Source: Glaciecola sp. KUL10
GTDB taxonomy: Bacteria; Pseudomonadota; Gammaproteobacteria; Enterobacterales; Alteromonadaceae
Assembly (NCBI RefSeq): GCF_003203515.1
Contig: NZ_BGNG01000010.1
Location: forward strand, 1-64,000
Length of the DNA stretch: 64,000 bases
Direction of reading: 5' to 3'
In this document: positions 1 to 8,294 of the stretch, one piece after another
Position numbering within the stretch: position 1 is the stretch's first letter
Layout: every line of letters starts with the position of its first letter
Made by a program: the position numbers and the translations under genes
The notes under the pieces: generated by a model
Databases searched by the model: none
What the model was told of the DNA's origin: nothing
What the model saw: only the letters and a program-made list of their open reading frames with translations

Positions 1-207
1 TTTTTTATAAACGCGCTGACGCGCTGTCGCCAAGATTTGCTTTACCGCAGGGAAACCCTGCTGACAAATCTAGTGCTCGCTAAAGTGGTGGTTTATTAAG
101 ATTTAGAGTGTGTATGTGACAAGTAGCAAATCGTAGACAGAAGAGTAGCGACTCTTTGTTAAATACTAAAAAAACTGATTATCAAATTTTCCAAATTGTA
201 CTTTTTT
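1..207 (+). other. 23S-5S rRNA spacer with hairpin
   Basis: This stretch precedes the 5S gene and shows no 23S 3'-end sequence, so the 23S gene must end before the window. It holds a two-tier stem: AGATTTG (33-39) pairs with CAAATCT (65-71), and inside it GCAGGG (47-52) pairs with CCCTGC (56-61) around an AAA loop. A small hairpin AGAGT/ACTCT lies at 143-156. Such stems in rRNA spacers often serve RNase III processing; that role here is inference. Confidence 0.5.
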
Positions 208-327
208 TGTCTGGCGACAATAGCGATACGGTACCACCTGACTCCATTTCGAACTCAGAAGTGAAACGTATTAGCGGCGATGGTAGTGTGGGGCTTCCCC
301 ATGTGAGAGTAGCACATCGCCAGACTC
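208..327 (+). rRNA. rrf: 5S ribosomal RNA
   Basis: The sequence carries the proteobacterial 5S hallmarks in order: an opening TGTCTGGCGA, the CGAACTCAGAAGTGAAAC block, GATGGTAGTGTGGGG, and ATGTGAGAGTAG near the end. The first nine bases pair with CGCCAGAC(T) at the 3' end to close the terminal helix, giving about 118-120 nt, the usual 5S length. The ends are estimated from that helix and may be off by one or two bases. It is the last gene of an rRNA operon entering from the left and is followed at once by a terminator. Confidence 0.95.
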
Positions 328-352
328 CTAATTCCTCTGCAAAGAGACCGAT

Positions 353-387
353 AAAGCCTCAACTTATGTTGGGGCTTTGTTGTTTCT
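353..387 (+). terminator. rRNA operon terminator
   Basis: An 11-bp stem pairs AAAGCCTCAAC (353-363) with GTTGGGGCTTT (368-378) around a TTAT loop, with one G-T wobble, followed by the T-rich run TTTGTTGTTT. Its place 25 bases after the 5S gene fits an intrinsic terminator for the rRNA operon. Confidence 0.85.
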
Positions 388-484
388 GGCGTTTGTTCAT
401 TTTAAGTTATTGTTCAATTGCATGAGCACCTTGTTCATAGAGTTAAAATTTTATAGTCGTTTTGATTAACACTGACCCTATTGT

Positions 485-1354
485 TCAAACACCAAATATC
501 CATCCTTCAATATCTAAGGCGGCTGCTGGTAATTCTGACGCTAAAGAATATCCCTTCTTGATAAAATGCCTTAAACCCGCGCTTGAAATAATTGCATCTG
601 TTAAATGATCATTTAACACGTCTTCACAACGGTAAGCCTTCGTATCCAATTTGCTTAATACAACATTTAAAGAATCGTGGTCTCTTACTTTTAGATTTCC
701 TTTGTCCGCGTATTTTATAAATAAGCGAGGATAGATCTCTGTAATAACGAGTCTAGCACTGTTAAGTAACGCCTGTTCGAAAGGCCACACTGCTATTCGG
801 TCACCAAACTTAGCTTTAAGTTGATGAACGAGTCTCATCCCTGCTAAACCGCCTTTACCGACTTGTTTAGCGCCAATCAATTTGAAAGGACTTTCAGGTG
901 TGCCAAGTAATTGTTCAATCGCTGCTTTCTCAGTAATGCGACGCAACGTATCGAGATTAAACCAATCAGGTTGTTTTCCCTTGGTCCAAAAACGGTCTTG
1001 ATATCGAGGGTTTTTCCACACATTACCAGCAAATAAATTTTTGTTATCGATGTTTAAGTTTTCAACTTGTTGCCATAACGCCGAGTATTTAATGTCATTA
1101 CCAAATGTTTCTTCAGCAACTGACTTTGCATAGCCAAAATTGCAGTCTATACCGACAAATACCTTTTGCCCTGACTGCATTAAGTCACATATATAATGAA
1201 ATACATCTTCTCGTGATAGTTTTGACTGAATCGCAACTGGAGCATAATCATTCGAGACTAAACAAGTTGCAAGTGCAATGGAATTTGTTTTAACAGGTTT
1301 CTCAGCGCCAGACCAATCAATACCTATAAACTGCACAAACATATGTTGTCTCAA
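485..1354 (-). CDS. DUF429-like protein (RNase H fold)
   Basis: A 289-residue soluble protein with no signal peptide. It has the pattern I associate with DUF429 proteins: GIDWSG (11-16) at the first strand, a second acidic strand VGIDCNFG around residue 70, EIYPRLF in the middle, and DHLTDAIISSAGL near 249-261, whose two Asp residues sit like the last acids of an RNase H/RuvC-type site. The cellular role of the family is not settled, and nuclease activity here would be inference. It stands alone between the rRNA terminator and a divergent gene. Initiation at Met5 is also possible. Confidence 0.6.
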   Translation of the reverse strand: MRQHMFVQFIGIDWSGAEKPVKTNSIALATCLVSNDYAPVAIQSKLSREDVFHYICDLMQSGQKVFVGIDCNFGYAKSVAEETFGNDIKYSALWQQVENLNIDNKNLFAGNVWKNPRYQDRFWTKGKQPDWFNLDTLRRITEKAAIEQLLGTPESPFKLIGAKQVGKGGLAGMRLVHQLKAKFGDRIAVWPFEQALLNSARLVITEIYPRLFIKYADKGNLKVRDHDSLNVVLSKLDTKAYRCEDVLNDHLTDAIISSAGLRHFIKKGYSLASELPAAALDIEGWIFGV

Positions 1355-1680
1355 CTAGTTTCATATTTATTAATCATCTTCTAATGAATACGTAATACCG
1401 CCTGATGCTTCCATTCCATCAACGTAATTTTCAATCATTGCGATCTATAAGCAGTAGTGTTTGAAACTAAAATTTGAGTTGATAACAGGCATAAAGTAAG
1501 TCCTTTTATTAGCGGGCGCTTTGCCTCATCATATAATGCTTTTATGTTGTACAACAAACAAATAAGAACGCTAAAAGATAAGTTTGCTGAGACAATAAAC
1601 ACTTTGCACTACTAAGCAAAATTCATCGTTTAACCGTAATAACGATAATATGGTGAATCGATTTTAAAAGGACGGAATTA
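1355..1680. other. Intergenic region with a short ORF remnant
   Basis: This is the gap between two divergent genes. On the minus strand, 1370-1438 reads as a 22-residue open frame (MIENYVDGMEASGGITYSL, then EDD) preceded by an in-frame stop and with no ribosome binding site. It looks like a leftover 3' end of a lost gene rather than a working peptide. The plus-strand end has AAAGGA just before the 1681 start. I see no convincing promoter. Confidence 0.35.
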
Positions 1681-2208
1681 ATGGACCCTGAATCACAAGC
1701 TGATAAACAAGTTTCGAGCATGGGCGCGTGGATGTTTGGTTTGGCATGGGTCGTTATTTTTATTGCTCTTATTGCATACTTTTCAGGGTTCTTAGATAGG
1801 AAAGTCAACCCCAATCAGTCGCCATCTTCTGTGGTGACACAAGCTGGAGTAGAGGTTCGTTTAAAGCAAAACGCAATGGGACACTATGTAACCAGTGGGT
1901 TAATTAATGGCCGAGAAGTCGTTTTCTTGTTAGATACTGGTGCAACAAGTGTATCGGTCGGCGCCCATCTCGCCCAAGAACTCTCCCTCATTCCTAGAGG
2001 CCAACAAATGGTACAAACCGCCAATGGTAATCTGATGGTCGCTACGACTACGATTGATGAATTGAAAATTGGTGATATCACCCTGCAAAACGTAGAAGCT
2101 AACCTTAATCCAGGTATGCGTTCGGATAAAATCTTGCTAGGCATGAGTGCATTAAGACATCTTGAGTGGTCACAACGCGGCGAAATGCTGACTTTACGCA
2201 CTTTTTAG
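1681..2208 (+). CDS. Membrane-anchored retropepsin-like aspartic protease (TIGR02281 type)
   Basis: A 175-residue protein with one N-terminal membrane segment (about 16-36) and a single retropepsin-like domain from about residue 58. The catalytic motif is LLDTGATS with Asp85, followed by the flap-like QTANG stretch and a closing ILLGMSALRHL that matches the hydrophobic-hydrophobic-Gly element of clan AA proteases. These are half-size proteases expected to act as dimers; the membrane anchor suggests a periplasmic active domain. The ATG has AAAGGA about 8 bases upstream. The substrate is unknown. It is monocistronic, facing away from the DUF429-like gene. Confidence 0.8.
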   Translation: MDPESQADKQVSSMGAWMFGLAWVVIFIALIAYFSGFLDRKVNPNQSPSSVVTQAGVEVRLKQNAMGHYVTSGLINGREVVFLLDTGATSVSVGAHLAQELSLIPRGQQMVQTANGNLMVATTTIDELKIGDITLQNVEANLNPGMRSDKILLGMSALRHLEWSQRGEMLTLRTF

Positions 2209-2255
2209 CCTTTCTCTTACGGAGATTCTGATGAACAAAAAGGTATCGTGTAATA

Positions 2256-3056
2256 CTACTTTCGGCAATTCCGGTCGAACAGGTGAAGCCCGTCAATACT
2301 TTTGAGATTCCGCTGACCAATTAACAATACTAAAGTGAGAATAAAAATTGTGATCGTGGCAGGGGTAGATAAGTCCATACTTTCTGGCGCCTCCTTAATT
2401 AAATACCATCCATGTTCAGGGTTCTCGTTCGGACTCAACATTTGCCAATACCTACCGAAGTTGGCAGTTGAGTTTACATAGTTTTCGACCGTCGTTGAAT
2501 ATGCGTCTCTATCGCGATCAATAATAGCTGAGATGCCTCCGATACGCAGACGTGCAGTAATATCAAAACCCGCATCAATATCATTGACATAAAGAGCTAA
2601 CGAGAAAAAGCTTTCTTTATAGTGATTGATATCGAATGGCCCTCCCATTCTTTCAAAACTAAAACGAGAGTGCCCAAAAAAATCACTATAAGTCGAGTAG
2701 ATTTGAAATGCGTCAGTGCCATTTTTCTCGATAACTTCTATTCCTAAGCTAGCATCGTATTGATAAGCACTATTTTCACCGAACACTGTACCGTCATTCC
2801 AATCACCATCAAAATTTCTCGAATACATTTCTCGCCACTGTGATTCAGTGGCTACAGTCCAATCACCAAACTGTTGCTTCATTTGATTATACGAAAGACC
2901 CGTTGTATGTGTTAGGTCAAGCCACTGAAGTTTCGATTCGACGTCCAAAGACCAGTTTAGTTCGCCATCTGACTGATTGATCAAACTGGCTGAGCTTAAT
3001 GATGGAGTTAGGGACAAAAATAATATTGTAGAGGCAAGGAGCAGCTTTTTCTGCAT
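2256..3056 (-). CDS. Secreted protein resembling PEP-CTERM proteins
   Basis: Chosen start MQKKLLLASTILFLSL gives a clear signal peptide; an ATG 57 bases further upstream (3113) would bury it. The body has WLDLTHTTGLSYNQM near the start, the phrase common in marine gammaproteobacterial PEP-CTERM proteins, and the SQWREMY segment that follows it there. The C-terminus has a PES motif, one hydrophobic helix (TITIFILTLVLLIG) and then QRNLK, so it looks like a PEP-CTERM sorting signal with PEP changed to PES and a 15-residue tail after the basic stop-transfer. Whether an exosortase still recognises it is unclear, and none is encoded in the window. Function unknown. Confidence 0.6.
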   Translation of the reverse strand: MQKKLLLASTILFLSLTPSLSSASLINQSDGELNWSLDVESKLQWLDLTHTTGLSYNQMKQQFGDWTVATESQWREMYSRNFDGDWNDGTVFGENSAYQYDASLGIEVIEKNGTDAFQIYSTYSDFFGHSRFSFERMGGPFDINHYKESFFSLALYVNDIDAGFDITARLRIGGISAIIDRDRDAYSTTVENYVNSTANFGRYWQMLSPNENPEHGWYLIKEAPESMDLSTPATITIFILTLVLLIGQRNLKSIDGLHLFDRNCRK

Positions 3057-3249
3057 AAATTTTGAATCCGACACTGAATCGTGCTGATTACAATAACTCA
3101 AAGTGTTTAGCAAAAATGTGCAATCAATGTAGAAGTTGTCGGATCCAAATGTCTTGTTAGAAGGCGCTAAGACAGCGCTTACTCCTGCGAGAGCAAAAGC
3201 AGAAGAAACACATTGAAATATTCATTACCAGTCTATACTTTAATCTAAT

Positions 3250-3636
3250 ATGAGAAATTTAAGTACCTACCATCACATCGCTAAGCTATCACGTACATGT
3301 TTTTGTGTCGTGTTACTTTCTTTGATGATTGTTGCGACGACATCACTTCAAATAACGCATAATGAACCCCATAAAAACACCGTCGCTGACCATAGAGAAA
3401 GCGTTTATTCGGTTGCTTTGGTGTTACTAAATGATACCGTCAAAAATTCAGACGACACGAATAAGGAATTGTCGTTAGAAACGGAGCAAAAAAAGCGTTT
3501 TATTAATGCGTTTATCAAGAGGTATCAACAAGCAAATATTTCTGGATTTGCATCGTACTTATTATTTTATTCTGAGTTTAATAGTCATAGCAAAGCGGCT
3601 TTAATCTCTTATTTACATCAACAGTCTCTCCCCTAA
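3250..3636 (+). CDS. Hypothetical single-span protein
   Basis: A 128-residue open frame with a hydrophobic segment at about 18-36 (FCVVLLSLMIVATTSL) that could be a membrane anchor or an uncleaved signal, followed by a charged, helix-rich domain with no motif I recognise. There is no clear ribosome binding site before the ATG, which lowers confidence. It lies 84 bases before another small membrane-protein gene on the same strand, so the two may be co-transcribed. Confidence 0.45.
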   Translation: MRNLSTYHHIAKLSRTCFCVVLLSLMIVATTSLQITHNEPHKNTVADHRESVYSVALVLLNDTVKNSDDTNKELSLETEQKKRFINAFIKRYQQANISGFASYLLFYSEFNSHSKAALISYLHQQSLP

Positions 3637-3719
3637 AAGCAAATAAAAGCTGCTTCAAGCAATTCAAAACGCAACGAAATCGTGTTGTAAAAAAATTACC
3701 GTCACAGTGAGAAAAGACT

Positions 3720-3965
3720 ATGACCTTAATAATAGAGGTTCTTCTTGCTATTTCACCCTACGTTGGACTCTTAACCATGATTTGGCTCTGTCGTACTTTG
3801 TACAGTTGGGCTAGAAAACGAAAAGCCGCTGCAATAGGCCTTGGAATGATGATGCATGCGTTAATGCCTGTACCCAATGTAGAAAAATCAATTACTCAAG
3901 TGATTGAGAAAAAGCAAATTCAAGAGAAAAAATCAGCACAGTCAAAAGAAGGGACAGGCACATAG
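3720..3965 (+). CDS. Hypothetical small membrane protein
   Basis: An 81-residue protein with an N-terminal membrane helix (about 3-28, IEVLLAISPYVGLLTMIWLC), a basic ARKRKAAA patch that would sit in the cytoplasm, and a hydrophilic Lys/Gln/Glu-rich tail. A weak AG-rich site (GAGAAAAGACT) precedes the ATG. I do not recognise a family. A long stem-loop at 4039-4077 closes the gene on its 3' side and is shared with the convergent catalase-like gene. Confidence 0.5.
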   Translation: MTLIIEVLLAISPYVGLLTMIWLCRTLYSWARKRKAAAIGLGMMMHALMPVPNVEKSITQVIEKKQIQEKKSAQSKEGTGT

Positions 3966-4038
3966 ACACGTTTGATATCCGCCAATGCTGAATAGAGAAG
4001 CCTTTGTACGTTTTGCAAATCACTCAAATCTTAATTTT

Positions 4039-4077
4039 AGACAATAAGCGGACATTTTTAATGTCCACTTATTGTCT
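4039..4077. terminator. Shared stem-loop between convergent genes
   Basis: AGACAATAAG (4039-4048) pairs with CTTATTGTCT (4068-4077). One C/A mismatch follows, then GGACATT pairs with AATGTCC around a TTT loop, giving 17 paired bases. Neither strand has a T-run after the stem, so it may act as a bidirectional terminator or as a 3'-end stabiliser rather than a textbook intrinsic terminator. Confidence 0.55.
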
Positions 4078-4087
4078 CCGACAACAT

Positions 4088-5068
4088 CTATTGACCAGAC
4101 AAACGCTTCCCAAATGAAACAGCATAAGCAGGTGAACGCATTCTCAGCACTGGGTCGTCGCTTGACTTAAAGCCGGCTGAGATCACGTTTGGATCAAAAT
4201 TGATGCTATCACACGCCTTGCCGCCTACACTGGTAAGCGTTAGCTTGCCCATGACTTCAGTTGGTCGATCCGCGGGCCACGCTTGCGATGGGTCAATATT
4301 TGTATCTTCTTTTCTACCTAGTGATATTGAGATTGTGTAAGAGATCGTTTCGTTGGCAAACTGTTCTGTTAGATGTTTTTCTAAGAAGCCGTTTTCTAGT
4401 GTTGCTAGTGCTTCTTTTTCAATGACTTTAACGCCAAGATCTGGCGTAGTGTGCCATCTAAATTTGGTTTCATTACCGTTCGAATCGTTCATAAAAAACG
4501 TATGCAGTCCAAAAAACTCTGTATTTGCATAAGAATAAGGCGTCTTTGCTGTTCTTTGCCATGCCGCTGCGGGTTGAGTGCTTGGATGCGTAGCAACATA
4601 CTGACCGACTTTACGCATATCCACTTTACCGTCTTCGCCCGGGATGAGCGTTTCTAAAAATCCGAAAAATGTATCGGGGTCTTTTGCTGCAAATACAGGT
4701 GTGCTATTGCCGACAATATTGTGCATTGCACCACTTGGAAGTTTTAATTGAATTGCCATGCCGCGAGCACCGGGCGCTCTTTCGTCGGCCATTGGGTTTC
4801 CGCCACCGAGCGAAAATCTAATCGTTGCGGGGACTTTGTCGGTTTTGAATAATTCAGATGTTGAATAGTTGGATAGCGATTTATTGGGCATAAACTCGCC
4901 ACTAGCACATACGCCTCTTGCATGGGCTTTTCGAAAACCAGGTTGTTTGCCAGCAAGTTTTTCGAATAGGTTAATCATATCAACCGCTGTTTTTTCTTGC
5001 GCGACTACTGTTTGAGAACTGACTAGTGGAAGTAAACTCACTAATGCGATTTTTACAAATTTGTTCAT
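4088..5068 (-). CDS. Periplasmic catalase-related heme peroxidase
   Basis: A 326-residue protein of the small catalase-like peroxidase family (SrpA-like), about two thirds the length of true monofunctional catalases. The start MNKFVKIALVSLLPLVSS gives a signal peptide ending near VVAQ; an ATG 51 bases upstream (5119) would spoil it. The distal heme His lies in KAHARGVC (His49) and the proximal Tyr in RSPAYAVSF near the C-terminus, with FSLGGGNP between them as in the family. It should use heme to reduce peroxide with an organic donor in the periplasm. It is transcribed separately, downstream of and parallel to the AraC-type regulator gene, with a 76-base gap. Confidence 0.85.
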   Translation of the reverse strand: MNKFVKIALVSLLPLVSSQTVVAQEKTAVDMINLFEKLAGKQPGFRKAHARGVCASGEFMPNKSLSNYSTSELFKTDKVPATIRFSLGGGNPMADERAPGARGMAIQLKLPSGAMHNIVGNSTPVFAAKDPDTFFGFLETLIPGEDGKVDMRKVGQYVATHPSTQPAAAWQRTAKTPYSYANTEFFGLHTFFMNDSNGNETKFRWHTTPDLGVKVIEKEALATLENGFLEKHLTEQFANETISYTISISLGRKEDTNIDPSQAWPADRPTEVMGKLTLTSVGGKACDSINFDPNVISAGFKSSDDPVLRMRSPAYAVSFGKRLSGQ

Positions 5069-5144
5069 TTCATTATCCAAGCAATTGTTTGCCTTAAAGC
5101 ATAGGCTAGGATTGCACAAAGGTTAAATCATTGATGCTGATATT

Positions 5145-5900
5145 TTAATATTCATTCTCTTGCATCGGCTTTCTAAGCTTAGACGGTTGAATCATGAATA
5201 AGCGTTTGAACTGTTTACTGAAATAACTTTTGTCACTAAAGCCACACTCATCACAGATCTCAGAAACAGAACGATTTGTTTCTAACAGAAGTTGTCTTGC
5301 ACGCTCGAGACGTACTTGATTGATAAACTGCTTGGGCGTTTTGCCTAAATATTTGGTAAACCTTCTTTCTAGTGCGCTTACAGATAAAAAACTGATTTTG
5401 GCGAGTTCGTCTATCCTGATATCTTTCGCATAATGCTCGCGGATATATTCAACTGGTAATTTTATGGGTTCTACCATACTTAGAAGTTTATTGGACTTTT
5501 CAAGAGAGTGCGTCATCCCATAAGACCCTATAATCTCGCCAAGTGAATTAAACAAAGGGCGTTTAGACGTGACGTACCACGAAAGATTCTCTGACTCGTT
5601 GACGTTCAGTTCGATTCTATCGGTAATACTTTCGCCACCTAGCACCTTTTTATCGTCATTCAAAAACTGTTTTGCTAAGTGAGCGGGTGCAAATTCTAAA
5701 TCCGTTTTGCCAATAATTTGATGCAGACTCTTTCGTCCCATGTGCACCACAAATGCACTGTTTGCGTGCATTACACGGCTTTCTTTATCTTTTATCCAAA
5801 AAAGCGTGTCAGCTAGTAAATCAAGTATATTGACAATTTCTAGTACTGAGGTTTCGGCTAAAAAGCTATTTAGTACCCGTGATGAAGCTTTTGTACTCAT
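5145..5900 (-). CDS. PAS-containing AraC-family regulator
   Basis: 251 residues. A PAS-like sensor domain occupies about 20-135 (LADTLFWIKDKESRVMHANS, then GKTDLEF and a YGMTHSLEK end). A two-helix-turn-helix AraC DNA-binding domain follows at about 148-246 (IRIDELAKISFLSVSALERR, and the signature GFSDKSYFSKQFKRLF). This architecture is common beside sugar-catabolic operons in marine gammaproteobacteria. It is divergent from the operon starting at 6022, so it is probably that operon's activator, with the PAS domain sensing a substrate or intermediate; this is inference from position. Confidence 0.85.
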   Translation of the reverse strand: MSTKASSRVLNSFLAETSVLEIVNILDLLADTLFWIKDKESRVMHANSAFVVHMGRKSLHQIIGKTDLEFAPAHLAKQFLNDDKKVLGGESITDRIELNVNESENLSWYVTSKRPLFNSLGEIIGSYGMTHSLEKSNKLLSMVEPIKLPVEYIREHYAKDIRIDELAKISFLSVSALERRFTKYLGKTPKQFINQVRLERARQLLLETNRSVSEICDECGFSDKSYFSKQFKRLFMIQPSKLRKPMQENEY

Positions 5901-5975
5901 TTTTAAATCTTCAGTTCAATAAGGCTAACGCCGATTTTGTCATATTTTTAACCGAATTAGTATTAACTGATCTTG

Positions 5976-5989
5976 TAACAATTTTGTTA
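5976..5989. promoter_or_regulatory. Candidate operator in the divergent promoter region
   Basis: TAACAA-TT-TTGTTA is a perfect inverted repeat in the gap between the AraC-type regulator and the sugar operon, about 33 bases before the 6022 start. Its position would suit regulation of the operon. The symmetric form is less typical of AraC proteins, which favour direct repeats, so it may belong to another regulator. Confidence 0.35.
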
Positions 5990-6021
5990 ATTTAATGATA
6001 TTGAAAAAAGGGAATAACGGT

Positions 6022-7188
6022 ATGAAGAACCAAAAAATACGCATGGGCATGGTGGGCGGAGGCTCCGGCGCTTTTATCGGGCAGGTCCACCGAATGGCTG
6101 CAAATTTGGATGGGCAAATCGAATTGGTCTGCGGCGCGTTCAGTTCCGATAAGCAGCGTTCAATTTCCTCTGGGCAAGACTTATATCTTGATGAATCTCG
6201 CTGCTACGCAAACTATCAAGAAATGTTCGAAAAAGAAGCGCAGCTCCCAAGTGATGAACGCATGCAGTTCGTGTCTATTGTCACCCCTAACCACCTACAT
6301 TTTGATGTTGCCAAGCTTGCCTTAGAAAATGGTTTTCATGTGTTGAGTGATAAGCCAGCAACCTTCTCTTTAGAAGAAGTGCTAGCACTTGAGCAGATCA
6401 TTTCAAAAAATCAGAAGTTATATGGCCTTACGCACACTTACACCGGTTACCCCTTGGTGAAACAAGCTAAACACCTCGTGGCAAGTGGTGAATTAGGCAA
6501 AGTGACTAAAGTGGCCGTTCAGTATTCACAAGGTTGGCTATCAAAAGAATCCGACACTGACAACAAACAAGCAGCATGGAGGTTAGATCCTTCAAGAGCA
6601 GGCATTAGTTGCTGCGTAGGTGATATTGGTGTGCATGCTTTTAATTTACTTGAATACATCAGTGGCCTTGAGGTTGAGCAGATGTGCAGTGAACTGACAT
6701 CTGTCGTGGACGGTAGAGCACTAGATGACGATGCAACTATTTTGGTTAAGTTAAACAATGGCGCTAAAGGAATTGTGGGGGCAAGCCAAATCGCTGTCGG
6801 TGATGAAAACGATTTGGCTATTAGTGTGTATGGTGAAAAAGCAAGCTTAACTTGGCGTCAACAAGAACCTAATTCACTTTGGCTCAAATACAATGACAAA
6901 CCCGCTCAAATGATTAGAGCAGGTGTTGGCGAATTTTGCGAAGAAGCACAAATGGCCATGCGCACGCCAGCTGGACACCCTGAAGGTTACTTAGAAGCCT
7001 TTGCAAATTTATACCTGCGCTTTGCTCAGCAAGTCAGGGCGTTTCCTCAAGCTCCAGAAAATTTAGAACCTATTTTGGGAATTGAAGCAGCAGTCCGAGG
7101 GATGGCCTTCATTGAAAGCAGCGTGACGACCAGTCAATCAAATACAAAATGGCATACGTTTAATCCGTATGCGCAAAAAACATTATAA
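6022..7188 (+). CDS. Gfo/Idh/MocA family NAD(P)-dependent oxidoreductase
   Basis: 388 residues from the ATG at 6022, which has AAGGGA 8 bases upstream; an ATG 27 bases earlier lacks a site. The N-terminal Rossmann fold shows GMVGGGSGAFIGQVHR, then VSIVTPNHLHF and the SDKPAT version of the family's EKP motif with its catalytic Lys. The C-terminal domain has GDIGVHAFNLLEY, matching the conserved GDxGxH. It should oxidise or reduce a sugar, ketosugar or cyclitol with NAD(P). As first gene of the operon with a TIM-barrel isomerase and a GMC dehydrogenase, it probably handles a 3-keto sugar or inosose in the cytoplasm. The substrate is not readable from sequence. Confidence 0.9.
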   Translation: MKNQKIRMGMVGGGSGAFIGQVHRMAANLDGQIELVCGAFSSDKQRSISSGQDLYLDESRCYANYQEMFEKEAQLPSDERMQFVSIVTPNHLHFDVAKLALENGFHVLSDKPATFSLEEVLALEQIISKNQKLYGLTHTYTGYPLVKQAKHLVASGELGKVTKVAVQYSQGWLSKESDTDNKQAAWRLDPSRAGISCCVGDIGVHAFNLLEYISGLEVEQMCSELTSVVDGRALDDDATILVKLNNGAKGIVGASQIAVGDENDLAISVYGEKASLTWRQQEPNSLWLKYNDKPAQMIRAGVGEFCEEAQMAMRTPAGHPEGYLEAFANLYLRFAQQVRAFPQAPENLEPILGIEAAVRGMAFIESSVTTSQSNTKWHTFNPYAQKTL

Positions 7189-7201
7189 GTGGACAGTTAA
7201 T

Positions 7202-8254
7202 ATGAAAGAAATTAAAGGACCAGGGATATTCTTGGCGCAATTTGCAGGCAACGATGCGCCTTTCAATAGTCTAGATTCCATTGCTAAGTGGGCTTCAGAA
7301 AATGGCTTTAAAGGAATACAAATGCCGAGTTGGGATGCTCGCTTGTTTGACTTGTCTCTTGCTGCACAAAGCAAAGACTATTGTGATGAAGTCACCGGAA
7401 CGCTCCGTCAATATGGATTGACCTTGACCGAGCTTTCCACACATTTGCAAGGCCAACTCATTGCTGTACACCCAGCATATGATGAAATGTTTGACGGCTT
7501 TGCCGCTGATGAAGTCAAGGGCAATCCTGCCGCTCGCACAGAGTGGGCGCGTAAGCAAATGTTTGAAGCGGCTAAAGCTAGTGCAAATTTAGGGCTTACA
7601 TCGCATGCCAGCTTTTCAGGTGCCTTGCTTTGGCAGACTATGTACCCGTGGCCGCAGCGCCCAAATGGTCTAGTCGAACAAGGGTTTAAAGAACTCGCCG
7701 ATCGTTGGGTTCCTATCCTAGATGCATTTGATGAGGCGGGTTGCGACGTTTGTTATGAACTGCATCCTGGTGAAGACTTACACGACGGGGTTACCTTTGA
7801 GCGCTTTTTAGAAGCTACGGGCAACCATACTCGCGCTAATATTTTGTATGACCCAAGCCACTTTTTACTTCAGCAATTAGATTATCTTGCTTTCATCGAT
7901 ATTTACCATGAGCGTATCAAAGCTTTCCATGTAAAAGACGCAGAGTTTAATCCAACAGGAAAAGCAGGTGTTTATGGCGGTTATCAATCATGGATAGATC
8001 GCCCCGGACGTTTTCGTTCATTAGGTGACGGGCAAGTAGACTTTAAGTCCATCTTTAGCAAGTTGACGCAATATGACTTCGATGGTTGGGCGGTCATGGA
8101 GTGGGAGTGTTGCATGAAACACCCAGAAAATGGTGCGGCTGAAGGTGCCATATTCATCAATGATCATATTATCAAACCAACGGACAAAGCCTTTGATGAT
8201 TTTGCAGGAACAGGTGCTGACGAGGCACTGAATCGCAGAATATTGGGCCTATAG
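7202..8254 (+). CDS. Cytoplasmic TIM-barrel sugar isomerase/epimerase
   Basis: 350 residues, xylose-isomerase-like TIM barrel. The ATG at 7202 with a GTGGA site is preferred over an ATG inside the upstream gene at 7169. Candidate metal ligands lie in CYELHPGED (Glu), ILYDPSHF (Asp and His), FHVKDAEF and the late VMEWECC (Glu), the usual E-D-H-E layout at the barrel's open end. No signal peptide, so it acts in the cytoplasm. It starts 13 bases after the oxidoreductase stop and is clearly co-transcribed. Likely roles are isomerisation, epimerisation or 3-keto-glycoside cleavage. Confidence 0.88.
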   Translation: MKEIKGPGIFLAQFAGNDAPFNSLDSIAKWASENGFKGIQMPSWDARLFDLSLAAQSKDYCDEVTGTLRQYGLTLTELSTHLQGQLIAVHPAYDEMFDGFAADEVKGNPAARTEWARKQMFEAAKASANLGLTSHASFSGALLWQTMYPWPQRPNGLVEQGFKELADRWVPILDAFDEAGCDVCYELHPGEDLHDGVTFERFLEATGNHTRANILYDPSHFLLQQLDYLAFIDIYHERIKAFHVKDAEFNPTGKAGVYGGYQSWIDRPGRFRSLGDGQVDFKSIFSKLTQYDFDGWAVMEWECCMKHPENGAAEGAIFINDHIIKPTDKAFDDFAGTGADEALNRRILGL

Positions 8255-8294
8255 CATTCAACATTAAACATAAAACAATAAAAGGAAGTGCAGT

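Noticed and set aside
156-425. 89-residue open frame across the 5S gene
   Set aside because: It lies on the 5S rRNA and its terminator, and has no protein-like composition.
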